NCBI RefSeq assembly: GCF_900101885.1
Contig: NZ_FNAN01000022.1
Span: 94,006-158,005 of the forward strand
Length of the DNA: 64,000 bases
Source of the DNA: Dyadobacter soli
GTDB taxonomy: Bacteria; Bacteroidota; Bacteroidia; Cytophagales; Spirosomataceae
Direction of reading: 5' to 3'
The notes below the pieces were generated by a model, which saw only the letters and a program-made list of their open reading frames with translations, had not been told where the DNA came from and made no database searches. Of this stretch, positions 1 to 8,559 are shown one piece after another; position 1 is the first letter of the stretch; every line of letters starts with the position of its first letter. The position numbers and the translations under genes are program-made.

Positions 1-1081
1 AAAACCTGCCGAAACTGAAACGGAACGAGTTATGGATGCGCTCGTCGGAGAAACCCATGGCTTTCAGTACATAACTGGGTTCCAGGGTAGCGGAGGTACA
101 CGCGGAACTGCGCGAGAATGCAAGGTCACTGCCCGCTTCGAATATCAGTTTTTCGCCATCCACCTGCCCGAATGAGATATTGGTACAATGCGGCAGCCTG
201 CGCGCGTCCTCGGCATTGATTTCGATGTCTTGCAGCACGAGCAGCTCCACTTCGAATGCATTGCGCAATGCGGCAATGCGCTTGCTTTCACGGGCCATTT
301 CGGCGCCGGCTATTTCGCACGCCCAGCCCAGGCCCACGATACCGGGTACATTCAAGGTGCCGCTGCGCATGTTCCGCTCGTGGCCGCCGCCGTCGATCTG
401 CGCCGTTAATGCCACGGTCGGGTTCTTTTTGCGCACGTACAATGCGCCTACGCCTTTGGGACCGTAAATTTTATGTGCGCTCAATGCCAGCAGGTCTATG
501 CCGTCACTCTGCACATTCACCGGGATCTTACCGACAGCCTGCGTGGCGTCCGACAGAAATGTAATGTGGTGTTTTTTGGCGATTGCAGCTATCTCGCGAA
601 CTGGTTGGATTACGCCGGTTTCATTATTGGCATACATTACTGCAATGAGAATCGTATTCGGCGTAATGGCGTTTTCAAGGTCGGCAAGACTGATAAGCCC
701 GCTGGCGTCAACAGGCAGGTAGGTAACGCTGCCGCCGAGGCGTTCGATGTGTTTGCAGGTATCGAGTACCGCCTTGTGCTCGGTGCAGACAGTAACAATG
801 TGTTTCTCCTGTTGTTGCGAACTCTCAAAAACACCTTTAACAGCCAGGTTCACGGCCTCCGTAGCGCCGGATGTGAAGACGATCTCCTGCGGGTGCGCGC
901 CTATGAGGTTGGCAATCTGCTCGCGGGCAATGTCGACAGACTCTTCGGCTTCCCAGCCATAGGAATGCGTGCGGCTCGCGGCATTCCCGAACCTGTCGGA
1001 AAAATAGGGGAGCATCTCCTGCAAAACCCTCGGGTCCACAGGAGTAGTCGCGTTATTATCCAAATAGACAGGTAGTTTCAA
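1..1081 (-). CDS. Cysteine desulfurase (IscS/NifS family), 3' end outside window
   Basis: A PLP-dependent enzyme that takes sulfur from L-cysteine for Fe-S cluster and thio-cofactor assembly in the cytoplasm. The minus-strand reading frame opens with MKLPVYLDNNATTPVDPRV, the classic family start. About two thirds along is SAHKIYGPKG, which holds the PLP lysine, and further on SSACTSATLEPSYVL, which holds the persulfide-forming cysteine. The start is a TTG (1079-1081), because an in-frame stop lies two codons upstream and no ATG is available. About 360 codons are present and the last 20-40 residues run off the left edge. It lies downstream of the dabAB-like genes but is separated from them by a terminator-like hairpin, so it is probably transcribed separately. 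Confidence 0.93.
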   Translation of the reverse strand, partial: MKLPVYLDNNATTPVDPRVLQEMLPYFSDRFGNAASRTHSYGWEAEESVDIAREQIANLIGAHPQEIVFTSGATEAVNLAVKGVFESSQQQEKHIVTVCTEHKAVLDTCKHIERLGGSVTYLPVDASGLISLADLENAITPNTILIAVMYANNETGVIQPVREIAAIAKKHHITFLSDATQAVGKIPVNVQSDGIDLLALSAHKIYGPKGVGALYVRKKNPTVALTAQIDGGGHERNMRSGTLNVPGIVGLGWACEIAGAEMARESKRIAALRNAFEVELLVLQDIEINAEDARRLPHCTNISFGQVDGEKLIFEAGSDLAFSRSSACTSATLEPSYVLKAMGFSDERIHNSFRFSFGRF

Positions 1082-1140
1082 GGGTCAAGGTTCGTTTTTA
1101 TCTAAAAAAGCAAAAGGCGCTGGCTTAGTTCAAAATAAAC

Positions 1141-1174
1141 AAAAAACCATCTCATTTTAAACATGAGATGGTTT
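1141..1174 (-). terminator. Rho-independent terminator of the dabAB-like operon
   Basis: A 12-bp perfect stem (1144-1155 with 1163-1174) encloses a 7-nt loop. Read on the minus strand the stem is followed by six T residues, whereas the plus strand has no T run. It lies 72 nt past the stop of the dabB-like gene. Confidence 0.75.
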
Positions 1175-1245
1175 CCGAAACTTAAACGAACAGGTTAACT
1201 ATAATTATGAAGATCGGTATTTGGTTTGCTGAGATGGTTAGCGGG

Positions 1246-2181
1246 TTAACATAAATGGTGTGATGATCTGAGGTATTTCGAGAGGCGCGAATACACGCCC
1301 CATTCTTTTGTGTATAGCATGTAAATCGTGTATTTCAGCTTTTTAGGTAGCCTGTCTTCCCACGTCCTGGAATTTGAAATTGTCCGTCCCCCCATTCCCG
1401 CAGCTACCAATGGAGGCTGAACGAGTAGCCGGTACGCAGCCAGGAACGCATTCGCTGCGATATGTATGAGTGCGAGGCTCTTGAATCCCGCCGCCACTTC
1501 GATAAAAATGAGTCCGGTATGGGCCATCGAAACATAGGCAATGCGCCGCTTTACGGATGACTGCACGCGTGCAAAGCCCGCCGCCAAAGCCGCCGCCGCT
1601 ACTCCCAGCAATGCAATCATTACACGGACGGAGAACTGATGTTCCCAGAACGGATAAGTCCGCAGCAACAGGAATACGCCCATCTGTGCCGTGAGCGTCG
1701 TCAGCAAAATGCCGCTTGCCGTGGTGGAATTTTCCAGCGCCTGGGGCAGCCACGACGAGAGCGGCAGCTGCGACGATTGCATGGAGGCCGTCGCCACCAA
1801 CAGAAACGAAATCAGCGTCGTATTTTCCCGCCACAGGTGGTGGCTTGCCCACATGGCAAGGAGCAAGCCCACATCACCCAAGCGATATATAAAAAAGGCT
1901 TTCGCCGAAATGCCCTGCTTAAACTCGCGGTGAAGGATCATGAGCAGAAATGAAGCAATGCCCATGATCTCCCAGCCGAGCAACAATGTTTTTAAGCCAC
2001 CTGAAAAAACAACCAAACCGTAACCGGCACAAAAAAGCAACGTGGTACAGACGAAACGGGGCCATTGTTTTTGCCCCCGAAAGGTGCTGCGGCCAATCCC
2101 GAAGGCCAGGAGCGTCGTAGCTAACCCGGTTGCGAGGTAGGCCAATGTCAAACCGTCAAAATGGAAATCATTCCAAAACAT
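1246..2181 (-). CDS. DabB/NuoL-like proton-translocating membrane subunit, divergent
   Basis: A membrane protein of the NuoL/MrpA fold. As DabB it would supply the proton path that drives DabA-dependent CO2-to-bicarbonate uptake. Recognisable landmarks are GWEIMGIASFLLM (NuoL GWE helix), KAFFIYRLGD and QLPLSSWLPQALE. The ATG at 2181 gives 311 aa; a TTG 13 codons upstream is possible but less likely. The protein is shorter than NuoL (about 610 aa) and usual DabB (about 500 aa). Residues normally essential for proton transfer look altered: the lysine before the SAQLPLH-type motif is Gln (about residue 135), the HAxxMV-type histidine is missing, and in LIHIAANAFLAAYRLL only the first His of the usual H-x3-H-x3-K remains. 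It follows the dabA-like gene by 86 nt and is co-oriented. Family assignment is good; activity is doubtful. Confidence 0.72.
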   Translation of the reverse strand: MFWNDFHFDGLTLAYLATGLATTLLAFGIGRSTFRGQKQWPRFVCTTLLFCAGYGLVVFSGGLKTLLLGWEIMGIASFLLMILHREFKQGISAKAFFIYRLGDVGLLLAMWASHHLWRENTTLISFLLVATASMQSSQLPLSSWLPQALENSTTASGILLTTLTAQMGVFLLLRTYPFWEHQFSVRVMIALLGVAAAALAAGFARVQSSVKRRIAYVSMAHTGLIFIEVAAGFKSLALIHIAANAFLAAYRLLVQPPLVAAGMGGRTISNSRTWEDRLPKKLKYTIYMLYTKEWGVYSRLSKYLRSSHHLC

Positions 2182-2267
2182 ACACGTACATTCTAAAAAG
2201 CTATCGACGACCGGTATCAATCAGCAATGCGGCTTTACCAATCACCAGCCACCGATAGCGGGTATTT

Positions 2268-3788
2268 TTAATGGACGGGCTCTTCAACGGCCCGCTTGTT
2301 GGATTTATAGGCAATCAGTTCCCCGTTTTTAATAATCGATAGTTTTCCCGACACAGGGTCGGCCACTACCAGGTGTACCCATTCGTTCACCAGCCATAAC
2401 TGGGCTTCACGGAGCCTGCCGATCACTTTCATTACTGTTTCAGGAAACTGCTCCACGATGCATAGCAGGCGCATGGGTTCAAATCCACGAGCCAGTTCCG
2501 CGGGTAAGCCTGTACGCAGGTCACCACCGGCATTATCGGTCATGCCAAACAGCCCGACAATCTGATCGGCCAATGCATTTTCGGCATTCACATCTGTTAA
2601 GCCGGTTCTTGAAAAGTAGTATTCAAGATTGGCGGCCCCCAGCGATGGTATTACTGTTTCAAGGATTTTTTCCAAAACTTCCCCATCCGGATCAACCGAG
2701 AAATCGTAATTGTTCAGAAACGCGCGGTGGCCAGTCGGTAGGTTCCGGATTACCGACGGCCTCCCGGTTATGCAAAGGGAATCCGGCGCGTTTGTGACAG
2801 CAGCTTCCGGAATGTACCCGGCAGCCTGATTGGGGGAATTTTGCGGATCGCGGCATAACCCGGCCAATATTCCTTCATAGTAACTCCATTCCACAGCTTC
2901 CTGCCAGATCGCGAGTACTTCACTCTTCTCATCTGCGGGAATGGGCGCAAACAGATCGGCGGGGTAATTTGCCAGCCCGGACGCCAGCGGTTGCCAATGA
3001 CTGCCCAGGCGATCGTCCAGCACATCGATTTCCAGAAGCAGCTCGAAGACGACCAACTCGTGAAAAGTAATGCTGCTGCCGTTGGGCAGCTCATTCCGGC
3101 TGTCTTCCAATGTCGCTACCAGCCCCGACCAGCCGCGGTGGGCAAACTGCTGGTCGAAAAGGTATTGTTGGAAAAGCATTTCGTCGCCGACAATGATGGA
3201 CAGCAAATCGCTGATCGAAGGGCTGGTATGCAAAAGCAGGTTACGCGCCCGGGGCGTATTGAATGCGCTGACAAAACTGTTCGACTCCACTTCGCGCATG
3301 GAATCGAGGAAGCCCTGCCCGCGTACCGGGAATTTCCAATCCGAAACGCCGTGGTCGAGATAATTTCCTAAAATCCGGAACAATCTCGGATGAACACGGG
3401 CATCCGGGTCGGTTTTATATTGCTTTTGCCAGTTAGCTCTCAACCGGCCTATCCGCGGAGGGGCGTCCGAAGGAAATTTCTTCATCAACACCTTATCCTG
3501 CCATTCGAAGGTCTTTGCAATGCCCTTTTTCTCCACCAGCACCTTTTCCAATACTTCGGGTTTCACCCTTTTGGAATTATAAAACGAACGGTATTCTTCC
3601 AAAGAAAGCGATGTCTGGTAGCCCAGCATTCCGGACGCCTGCCGCAGCGCGTCGTGAAAGCTCAGGAACCGGAAGGCTTGCAAGGGGTTCCGGTGTGTGA
3701 ATGTCCGCCCCGGCGATAATGCCGGCAAAAATTGCTTCAATTCATGCAGTACCGCGTATTCGTCGAAAGAGTTGTTCCGGGCTGTCAT
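2268..3788 (-). CDS. DabA-like (DUF2309) protein lacking the central metal-binding core
   Basis: DabA is the cytoplasmic, carbonic-anhydrase-like subunit of the DAB inorganic-carbon pump, normally about 800 aa or more with a zinc site built by a CID motif and later His and Cys residues. Here the protein is only 506 aa from the ATG at 3788. The N-terminal part (1-315) is family-like: FLPALSPGRTFTHRNPLQAF, FHDALRQASGMLGYQTSLSLEEY, and WSYYEGILAGL. It then passes directly, around residues 320-345, into the family's C-terminal module: HRAFLNNYD, ANLEYYF, GDLRTGLP, EPMRLL, NEWVHLVVADP. The stretch carrying the CIDxRSE and the HGSxS...LDCGACGG segments is absent, without a frameshift. It is divergent from the peroxiredoxin gene and upstream of the dabB-like gene. 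It may be a decayed or repurposed pump. Confidence 0.75.
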   Translation of the reverse strand: MTARNNSFDEYAVLHELKQFLPALSPGRTFTHRNPLQAFRFLSFHDALRQASGMLGYQTSLSLEEYRSFYNSKRVKPEVLEKVLVEKKGIAKTFEWQDKVLMKKFPSDAPPRIGRLRANWQKQYKTDPDARVHPRLFRILGNYLDHGVSDWKFPVRGQGFLDSMREVESNSFVSAFNTPRARNLLLHTSPSISDLLSIIVGDEMLFQQYLFDQQFAHRGWSGLVATLEDSRNELPNGSSITFHELVVFELLLEIDVLDDRLGSHWQPLASGLANYPADLFAPIPADEKSEVLAIWQEAVEWSYYEGILAGLCRDPQNSPNQAAGYIPEAAVTNAPDSLCITGRPSVIRNLPTGHRAFLNNYDFSVDPDGEVLEKILETVIPSLGAANLEYYFSRTGLTDVNAENALADQIVGLFGMTDNAGGDLRTGLPAELARGFEPMRLLCIVEQFPETVMKVIGRLREAQLWLVNEWVHLVVADPVSGKLSIIKNGELIAYKSNKRAVEEPVH

Positions 3789-4092
3789 GTACGAAGCAGG
3801 TTGCGTTTTACAAAGTATTTTGCCGACCGGCCGAAGGCGATTACCAATTGCCGGTTTTCGTGTTTCAAAGGAGCCAAACAGCAATTAAAACGCAATTAAA
3901 CAAGCCTTAAAAAGCGGTTAAAATTGGTTAAAATGAAGATTATCAGTTAGTAATAGTATCGCAGAAAGCGCGGCTTGCCGCTGGATTTATTAATAGCGGA
4001 AATGGGCCGTTTAATGAAACTATTTCTTTAATTTTGTGTTCTACTCTACAATGTTAGTAGATTAATGTTTCATTCTTTAAACCTTCACCATT
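3789..4092. promoter_or_regulatory. Divergent promoter region between dabA-like and peroxiredoxin genes
   Basis: About 300 nt without a gene between two divergent starts. TAATTTTG at 4029-4036 fits the Bacteroidota -7 element TAnnTTTG and is placed correctly for the peroxiredoxin gene, but I see no good -33 TTTG. No clear element for the dabA-like gene was found. Nothing else was recognised here. Confidence 0.4.
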
Positions 4093-4728
4093 ATGTCACT
4101 TCGATTAGGAGATATCGCACCGGACTTTGAAGCAAATACCACGCAGGGGCCTATTAAATTCCACGAATGGCTGGGAGATAGCTGGGGATTGTTATTCTCT
4201 CACCCCGCTGACTTTACTCCCGTTTGTACAACGGAATTGGGTAAAACTGCCCTTTTGAAAGGTGAGTTTGAGAAACGCAATGTGAAAGTACTCGCCGTGA
4301 GCGTCGACGACCTGGATTCACACCAACGCTGGATTCCGGATATCAATGAAGTAAACAATACGGAGGTGAATTTCCCGATCATCGCCGACGAAGGCCGCCA
4401 GGTAGCGCAATTGTACGACATGATCCACCCGAACGCGAGCGAAAAAGCAACGGTACGCTCGGTATTCGTGATTGGCCCGGACAAGAAAATTAAACTGACG
4501 CTGACTTACCCTGCATCGACAGGCCGTAACTTCAACGAAATTCTCCGCGTGGTGGATTCACTTCAACTGACCGCCAACTATTCCGTAGCCACACCAGCCG
4601 ACTGGAAAGACGGCGAAGACGTGATCGTGGTGCCCGCAGTAAGCACCGAAGACGCGCAGAAGAAATTTACAAAAGGATTGAATATCGTGAAGCCATATTT
4701 GCGCTACACGCCGCAGCCGAATAAGTAA
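4093..4728 (+). CDS. 1-Cys peroxiredoxin (Prx6 subfamily)
   Basis: A thiol peroxidase that reduces H2O2 and organic hydroperoxides in the cytoplasm. The 211-aa length matches the Prx6 class. The active-site stretch HPADFTPVCTTELG puts the peroxidatic cysteine at residue 45. There is no second cysteine, so the enzyme must be a 1-Cys type recycled by an external thiol. Other landmarks are SVDDLDSHQRW, PIIADEGRQVA and the long C-terminal extension typical of Prx6. The gene starts at the ATG at 4093 and is a single transcription unit, ending in a hairpin terminator within a repeat-flanked spacer. Confidence 0.95.
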   Translation: MSLRLGDIAPDFEANTTQGPIKFHEWLGDSWGLLFSHPADFTPVCTTELGKTALLKGEFEKRNVKVLAVSVDDLDSHQRWIPDINEVNNTEVNFPIIADEGRQVAQLYDMIHPNASEKATVRSVFVIGPDKKIKLTLTYPASTGRNFNEILRVVDSLQLTANYSVATPADWKDGEDVIVVPAVSTEDAQKKFTKGLNIVKPYLRYTPQPNK

Positions 4729-4738
4729 GGTGTTTTTT

Positions 4739-4771
4739 GACCGCTGACCGCGGACGGCCGACCGCCGATCG
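4739..4771. repeat. GC-rich heptamer-repeat arm 1 (inverted relative to 4857-4886)
   Basis: A run of imperfect 7-nt units of type GCGGTCR read on the minus strand. Reverse-complemented, its first 30 nt match 4857-4886 at 25 of 30 positions. Together with that copy it brackets the terminator hairpin of the peroxiredoxin gene. Confidence 0.7.
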
Positions 4772-4776
4772 CAAAA

Positions 4777-4808
4777 AATGGGACGTCCCTCATCGTGGCG
4801 TCCCATTT
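4777..4808 (+). terminator. Terminator after the peroxiredoxin gene
   Basis: A perfect 10-bp inverted repeat, AAATGGGACG (4777-4786) with CGTCCCATTT (4799-4808), encloses a 12-nt loop and is followed by a T-rich stretch. It lies about 50 nt past the stop. The A/T flanks on both sides could let it serve the minus-strand gene as well. Confidence 0.7.
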
Positions 4809-4856
4809 CTATTTTGTATGCATTCTAAAATTCCATCAACGAACAAAAACAACCAA

Positions 4857-4886
4857 TCGGCGGTCAGCGGTCGGCCGTCGGCGGTC
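4857..4886. repeat. GC-rich heptamer-repeat arm 2
   Basis: Four to five imperfect heptamers of type GCGGTCR in tandem. It is the inverted partner of 4739-4771 and ends just before the 3' end of the minus-strand membrane protein gene. No similar tract was noticed elsewhere in the window. Confidence 0.7.
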
Positions 4887-4896
4887 AAAACCTTCT

Positions 4897-5631
4897 TCAC
4901 ACATCCCCCTCACCCGCCACGACTTCCTCGGGCACGATCATCTCTTCTCCGTAATACGTCATATGCCGTGCGCCCTGGTAGTAAAACCAGATCGATAGCG
5001 ACATGGGAATGTGCGCAATGTCATTATAATTGAACCAATCGCCGAAGCTGAATTTCAATGCGTGGCAGCCCGCGGCTAGCGCACCCATGAGCGTGGCGAG
5101 GAAGATATCTTTACTGCCCGGGTCTCTTTTCTTCTTGTAAACATATACTTCGATCGTGAAGAGCATCAGGAACAATCCGTAGAATGCGTGCACTTCCACG
5201 ACCCGGAAATCGAGGGTAATGAATGTAAGCACAAAAAATATGGTGAGCTCTACGTAGTTCAGCCAGCCCAGAATGAGCCCGTTGCGCTGGTGCAGCAGCG
5301 GCTTGATATGCCATATTGCGGCCCGTTCGAACAATGCGACGGCGATCATACTCGCAAACCAGCCCGGGATTTTACCGACTTTGCCGGTCATGTAGAGAAA
5401 ACCATGTCCTAATATCCCGCCGATAGCGGTGGCGATGGCCATAAAAAGGAAGAAATACTGGATTTGCTTGTACATGCGGTGCGCACGGCCGAGCTTATTG
5501 AGTTGGAAAAACGCGTAAATACACACGGCGGTCATCATCAGGCTCGACAGCACCGTCGAGGGCTCCATAATGGTTATTCCAAAGAAATTTATCTGGTGGA
5601 CTTTGCTAAAATCTATGACTGCGTCATTCAT
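4897..5631 (-). CDS. Multi-pass membrane protein (about seven TM), function unknown
   Basis: A 244-aa hydrophobic protein with about seven predicted membrane helices. A TTG eight codons upstream could extend it, but the ATG at 5631 is preferred. Histidines in or near helices (GILGHGFLYM, WHIKPLLHQR, HAFYGLF, CHALKF) and the short charged loop KKKRDPGSK give it the look of a small bacterial 7-TM protein of the DUF6962 kind. This is a family impression rather than a proven match. The C-terminal tail is acidic (EEMIVPEEVVAGEGDV). It is a lone gene, convergent with the peroxiredoxin gene. Confidence 0.75.
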   Translation of the reverse strand: MNDAVIDFSKVHQINFFGITIMEPSTVLSSLMMTAVCIYAFFQLNKLGRAHRMYKQIQYFFLFMAIATAIGGILGHGFLYMTGKVGKIPGWFASMIAVALFERAAIWHIKPLLHQRNGLILGWLNYVELTIFFVLTFITLDFRVVEVHAFYGLFLMLFTIEVYVYKKKRDPGSKDIFLATLMGALAAGCHALKFSFGDWFNYNDIAHIPMSLSIWFYYQGARHMTYYGEEMIVPEEVVAGEGDV

Positions 5632-5885
5632 GAACAGAAGAGTATGTTGGCGCAAAAGTACGCTTGTCTTCCCGCTTCACCAAAATTGTACCACGCCACG
5701 GCGCCGGCTGTCGGGCAGGTAGAGTTTACTATCCGATTTCAATTTGGTATCCCGAAAGTGCCGATTCGCAGATGAATTCGGGGTAGCTATCTATTATCAA
5801 ATAATAAATAAAAAGTATGTTTTTCATTTGTATCGAGAATTGTATTTAAGTAGGACAGTGGCGAAAAGCACCCTCTTTGAAACTT

Positions 5886-8372
5886 ATGAAAACCATGAAC
5901 AATCCCTTACTGTCAGTCGTCAGATTTGTCGTTTTGACGCTTTTGCTGGCCATTGCTGCCGATCAAACCTTCGCACAGGCTCCCGCGCAGGGCAACTCTA
6001 AAATTTCAGGAATTGTACTCGATTCAGCCGCTGCCAAAGGCGTTGAATTTGCCAGTATTGCATTATTCAATGTCGCTGATAACAAGGCGATTGACGGTAC
6101 CACGGCCGATGAGAATGGGAAGTTCGCCATTTCGAAAGTAGCGCCGGGCGATTATAAGCTGATGATCTCCTTCATTGGTTATAAGGACAAAGCCGTGAAT
6201 GTAAAAGTGGAGAAGGGCAAGGATGTGGAGCTGGGCGCTGTTCAACTTGCGTCGAGTGTGCAGAACTTGCAGGAGGTGACCATTACCGGTGAAAAATCCC
6301 TGGTGGAGGAGAAGGTGGACAGGCTGGTTTTCAATGCGGAGAAGGATATTACCTCGAAAGGCGGCGACGCGTCGGATCTGCTGCGGAAGGTGCCAATGCT
6401 TTCGGTGGACCTGGATGGTAACGTATCGCTGCGTGGAAGTAACAACATCAAGGTTTTGATCAATAATAAACCTTCCACCATTATCGCGGCGAATGTGGCG
6501 GATGCTTTGAAGCAGATTCCGGCGGATATGATTAAGTCAGTGGAGGTAATCACTTCGCCATCGGCCAAATACGATGCGGAAGGTTCCGGAGGTATTATCA
6601 ATATCATTACCAAAAAGAATAACCTCCAAGGCCTGACGCTGAATATCGATTCGGGCGTAGGGAACCGCGGTTCGAACCTGGGCTTGAATGGTAGCTACCG
6701 CAAAGGCAAAATGGGGTTCACTCTCGGTGGTTTCGGTCGCGCATTCTATAACAAGGCGACTTCCGTACTCGATCAGACGACCTACTCCGGTAATAATTCG
6801 TTCCTGACAAATCAGAGCTCAACTGCGAAAGACCGCGGCTTGTTCGGTCAGTATTCATTGGGCTGGGATTATGATTTGGGTAAAAACCAGGCATTATCGG
6901 CAGGTTTGCGTTACGGAACGCGGAATTTTATCCAGAAACAGGATCTGACCATTAACCAGTACGAAAATAGCATTCTCGATAACAACTCGATGCGGAAGGT
7001 GGATCGCAAGGACCTTTCGGGTACAGTAGATTTCAATATCGACTACATTCGTACTTTCAAACCGCAGCAGGAGTGGAGCATTTCCACCTTGTACAGCCGT
7101 ACCGGCCTGACCAACAATTTTAATACCGACCTCCTGAATGAATCCGGCGCGGTAGGCAGCAAGCTCAAAAACGAAAACAAAAACGAGAACTCGGAACTGA
7201 CGCTGCAAACCGATTACCAGACGCCGCTGGGCAAGAATCAGTTGCTCGAATTCGGTGCGAAAGGCATTTTCAGAACCGTGGAAAGTGATTTTAAATACTT
7301 TACTGCCGGAGAATCGGGCGATTTTGTGCTGAGTTCTGCCAACCCATCCGGGGTTTTGAACTATAAACAAAATGTGGCGGCGGGTTACTTTTCCTACACG
7401 CTTTCTACCAAAAACAAATACACATTCAAACTCGGCACACGCTACGAATACACCGGTATCACTGCCGATATGGGTGCCGACAAGGCGATCGACATTCCGG
7501 CTTACGGAAACCTCGTGCCGAGCATCAACGTCTCGAAGGCGCTTTCGGGCAGTACTACTGTGAAAGCCGCTTATAACCGACGCATTCAGCGCCCTGGTAT
7601 CCAGCAGCTGAACCCGAACGTGAACCTCTCGAACCCGCAGAGTATCAGCACCGGTAACCCCGCATTGAGCCCGGAATTGACCGATAACTTTGAAGTTGCA
7701 TTGAGTACCAATATTAAGAAGACCTACATTAATGCATCGGTTTTCGCGCGGCAAACCAACAACTCAATCACACAGGTGCGCATGGCCGTTGATACACTGC
7801 AAGGCGCCATTGTTACAACGTATGAGAACATTGGAAAGCAGAGAGCCTACGGTGCTAACGTGTTCGCTAATGTGTACCTGACGTCGAAATGGACTTTGAA
7901 CGGTAGCATCGACATCCTGCATTCGTACCTCGAAGGACAAACTACCGGCCTGGACGGTACTTCGGTGGGAATCAGTAACTCCGGTTTCAATTATGGTGGT
8001 CGGTTAATGTCGCAGATTTCGCTGCAAAACGGCTGGGGATTACAGGCATTCGGATTTTACCGGGGTAAGGAGATTCAGCTGCAAGGCACGCGCACCGGCT
8101 TCTACATATATTCATTAGGGTTCAAAAAGGATTTTGCCAACAAGAAAGGCAGCATTGGTTTCGGTGCGGAGAACTTCCTGACCAAAGGTGTAAGATTCAC
8201 TTCGGACCTTACTTCGCCGCAGTTCGTGCAGACCGGTGCCACACAGCTTTACAACCGCAACTTCAAAGTAACATTCAGCTACTCGATCGGAAAGATGAGT
8301 TTCAATGCGCCTAAGAAGAAAACAAAGTCGGTTAACAATACGGATGTTGTAGGAGGCGGTCAGCAAAACTGA
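5886..8372 (+). CDS. TonB-dependent outer-membrane receptor with carboxypeptidase-like N-terminal domain
   Basis: An outer-membrane beta-barrel receptor of the Bacteroidota 'outer membrane beta-barrel family' type. A signal peptide with a hydrophobic core VVLTLLLAIA and a cleavage region near FAQA leads into a carboxypeptidase-regulatory-like Ig fold of about 90 residues (ISGIVLDSAAAKGVEFASIAL... GYKD). A plug domain follows (LQEVTITGEKSLVEEKVDRL ... GSGGIINIITKK), then a long barrel rich in alternating aromatic strands ending in FSYSIGKMSF. The ATG at 5886 is preferred over the upstream TTG at 5877. Substrate cannot be told from sequence, and no SusD or anti-sigma partner is adjacent. A strong terminator lies 45 nt downstream. 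Confidence 0.9.
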   Translation: MKTMNNPLLSVVRFVVLTLLLAIAADQTFAQAPAQGNSKISGIVLDSAAAKGVEFASIALFNVADNKAIDGTTADENGKFAISKVAPGDYKLMISFIGYKDKAVNVKVEKGKDVELGAVQLASSVQNLQEVTITGEKSLVEEKVDRLVFNAEKDITSKGGDASDLLRKVPMLSVDLDGNVSLRGSNNIKVLINNKPSTIIAANVADALKQIPADMIKSVEVITSPSAKYDAEGSGGIINIITKKNNLQGLTLNIDSGVGNRGSNLGLNGSYRKGKMGFTLGGFGRAFYNKATSVLDQTTYSGNNSFLTNQSSTAKDRGLFGQYSLGWDYDLGKNQALSAGLRYGTRNFIQKQDLTINQYENSILDNNSMRKVDRKDLSGTVDFNIDYIRTFKPQQEWSISTLYSRTGLTNNFNTDLLNESGAVGSKLKNENKNENSELTLQTDYQTPLGKNQLLEFGAKGIFRTVESDFKYFTAGESGDFVLSSANPSGVLNYKQNVAAGYFSYTLSTKNKYTFKLGTRYEYTGITADMGADKAIDIPAYGNLVPSINVSKALSGSTTVKAAYNRRIQRPGIQQLNPNVNLSNPQSISTGNPALSPELTDNFEVALSTNIKKTYINASVFARQTNNSITQVRMAVDTLQGAIVTTYENIGKQRAYGANVFANVYLTSKWTLNGSIDILHSYLEGQTTGLDGTSVGISNSGFNYGGRLMSQISLQNGWGLQAFGFYRGKEIQLQGTRTGFYIYSLGFKKDFANKKGSIGFGAENFLTKGVRFTSDLTSPQFVQTGATQLYNRNFKVTFSYSIGKMSFNAPKKKTKSVNNTDVVGGGQQN

Positions 8373-8416
8373 TTTATCGGGTGACCGCCGCGGCTGCCGG
8401 AACGTAGGGGCCGCCA

Positions 8417-8448
8417 AGCGCAGGGGCTTTTGCCTCTGCGCTTTTTTT
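8417..8448 (+). terminator. Terminator after the outer-membrane receptor gene
   Basis: An 11-bp stem (AGCGCAGGGGC with GCCTCTGCGCT, one G-T mismatch) and a 4-nt loop are followed by seven T residues. Confidence 0.85.
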
Positions 8449-8505
8449 GTGTGTACATTGTAAAACAGATATTACACAGCGTACTTTTTCGTTAATATAA
8501 AAAGA

Positions 8506-8513
8506 TATTTTTG
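8506..8513 (+). promoter_or_regulatory. Putative Bacteroidota -7 element of the four-helix-bundle sensor gene
   Basis: TATTTTTG matches TAnnTTTG and lies 47 nt before the ATG at 8560. The upstream -33 region reads TTTTTC rather than TTTG, so it is only a moderate candidate. Confidence 0.45.
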
Positions 8514-8559
8514 TATTTTCTAAATACATTGATACCTTGGGAAAGTTAATTATCAATTC

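Noticed and set aside
1639..1953. Plus-strand open frames opposite the dabB-like gene
   Set aside because: They are shadows of the minus-strand coding sequence: no domain, Arg/Gln-rich composition, and no start context.
2738..2800. The Cys in SLCITGRPS of the DabA-like protein as a remnant of the zinc-binding CIDxRSE motif
   Set aside because: The following residues align better with the segment just before the family's HRAFL-x-x-YD region, so this Cys is not the zinc ligand.
6894..7754. A 286-codon minus-strand frame inside the outer-membrane receptor gene
   Set aside because: It lies in the middle of a well-conserved barrel coding region and its translation is featureless, rich in Val, Arg and Phe.
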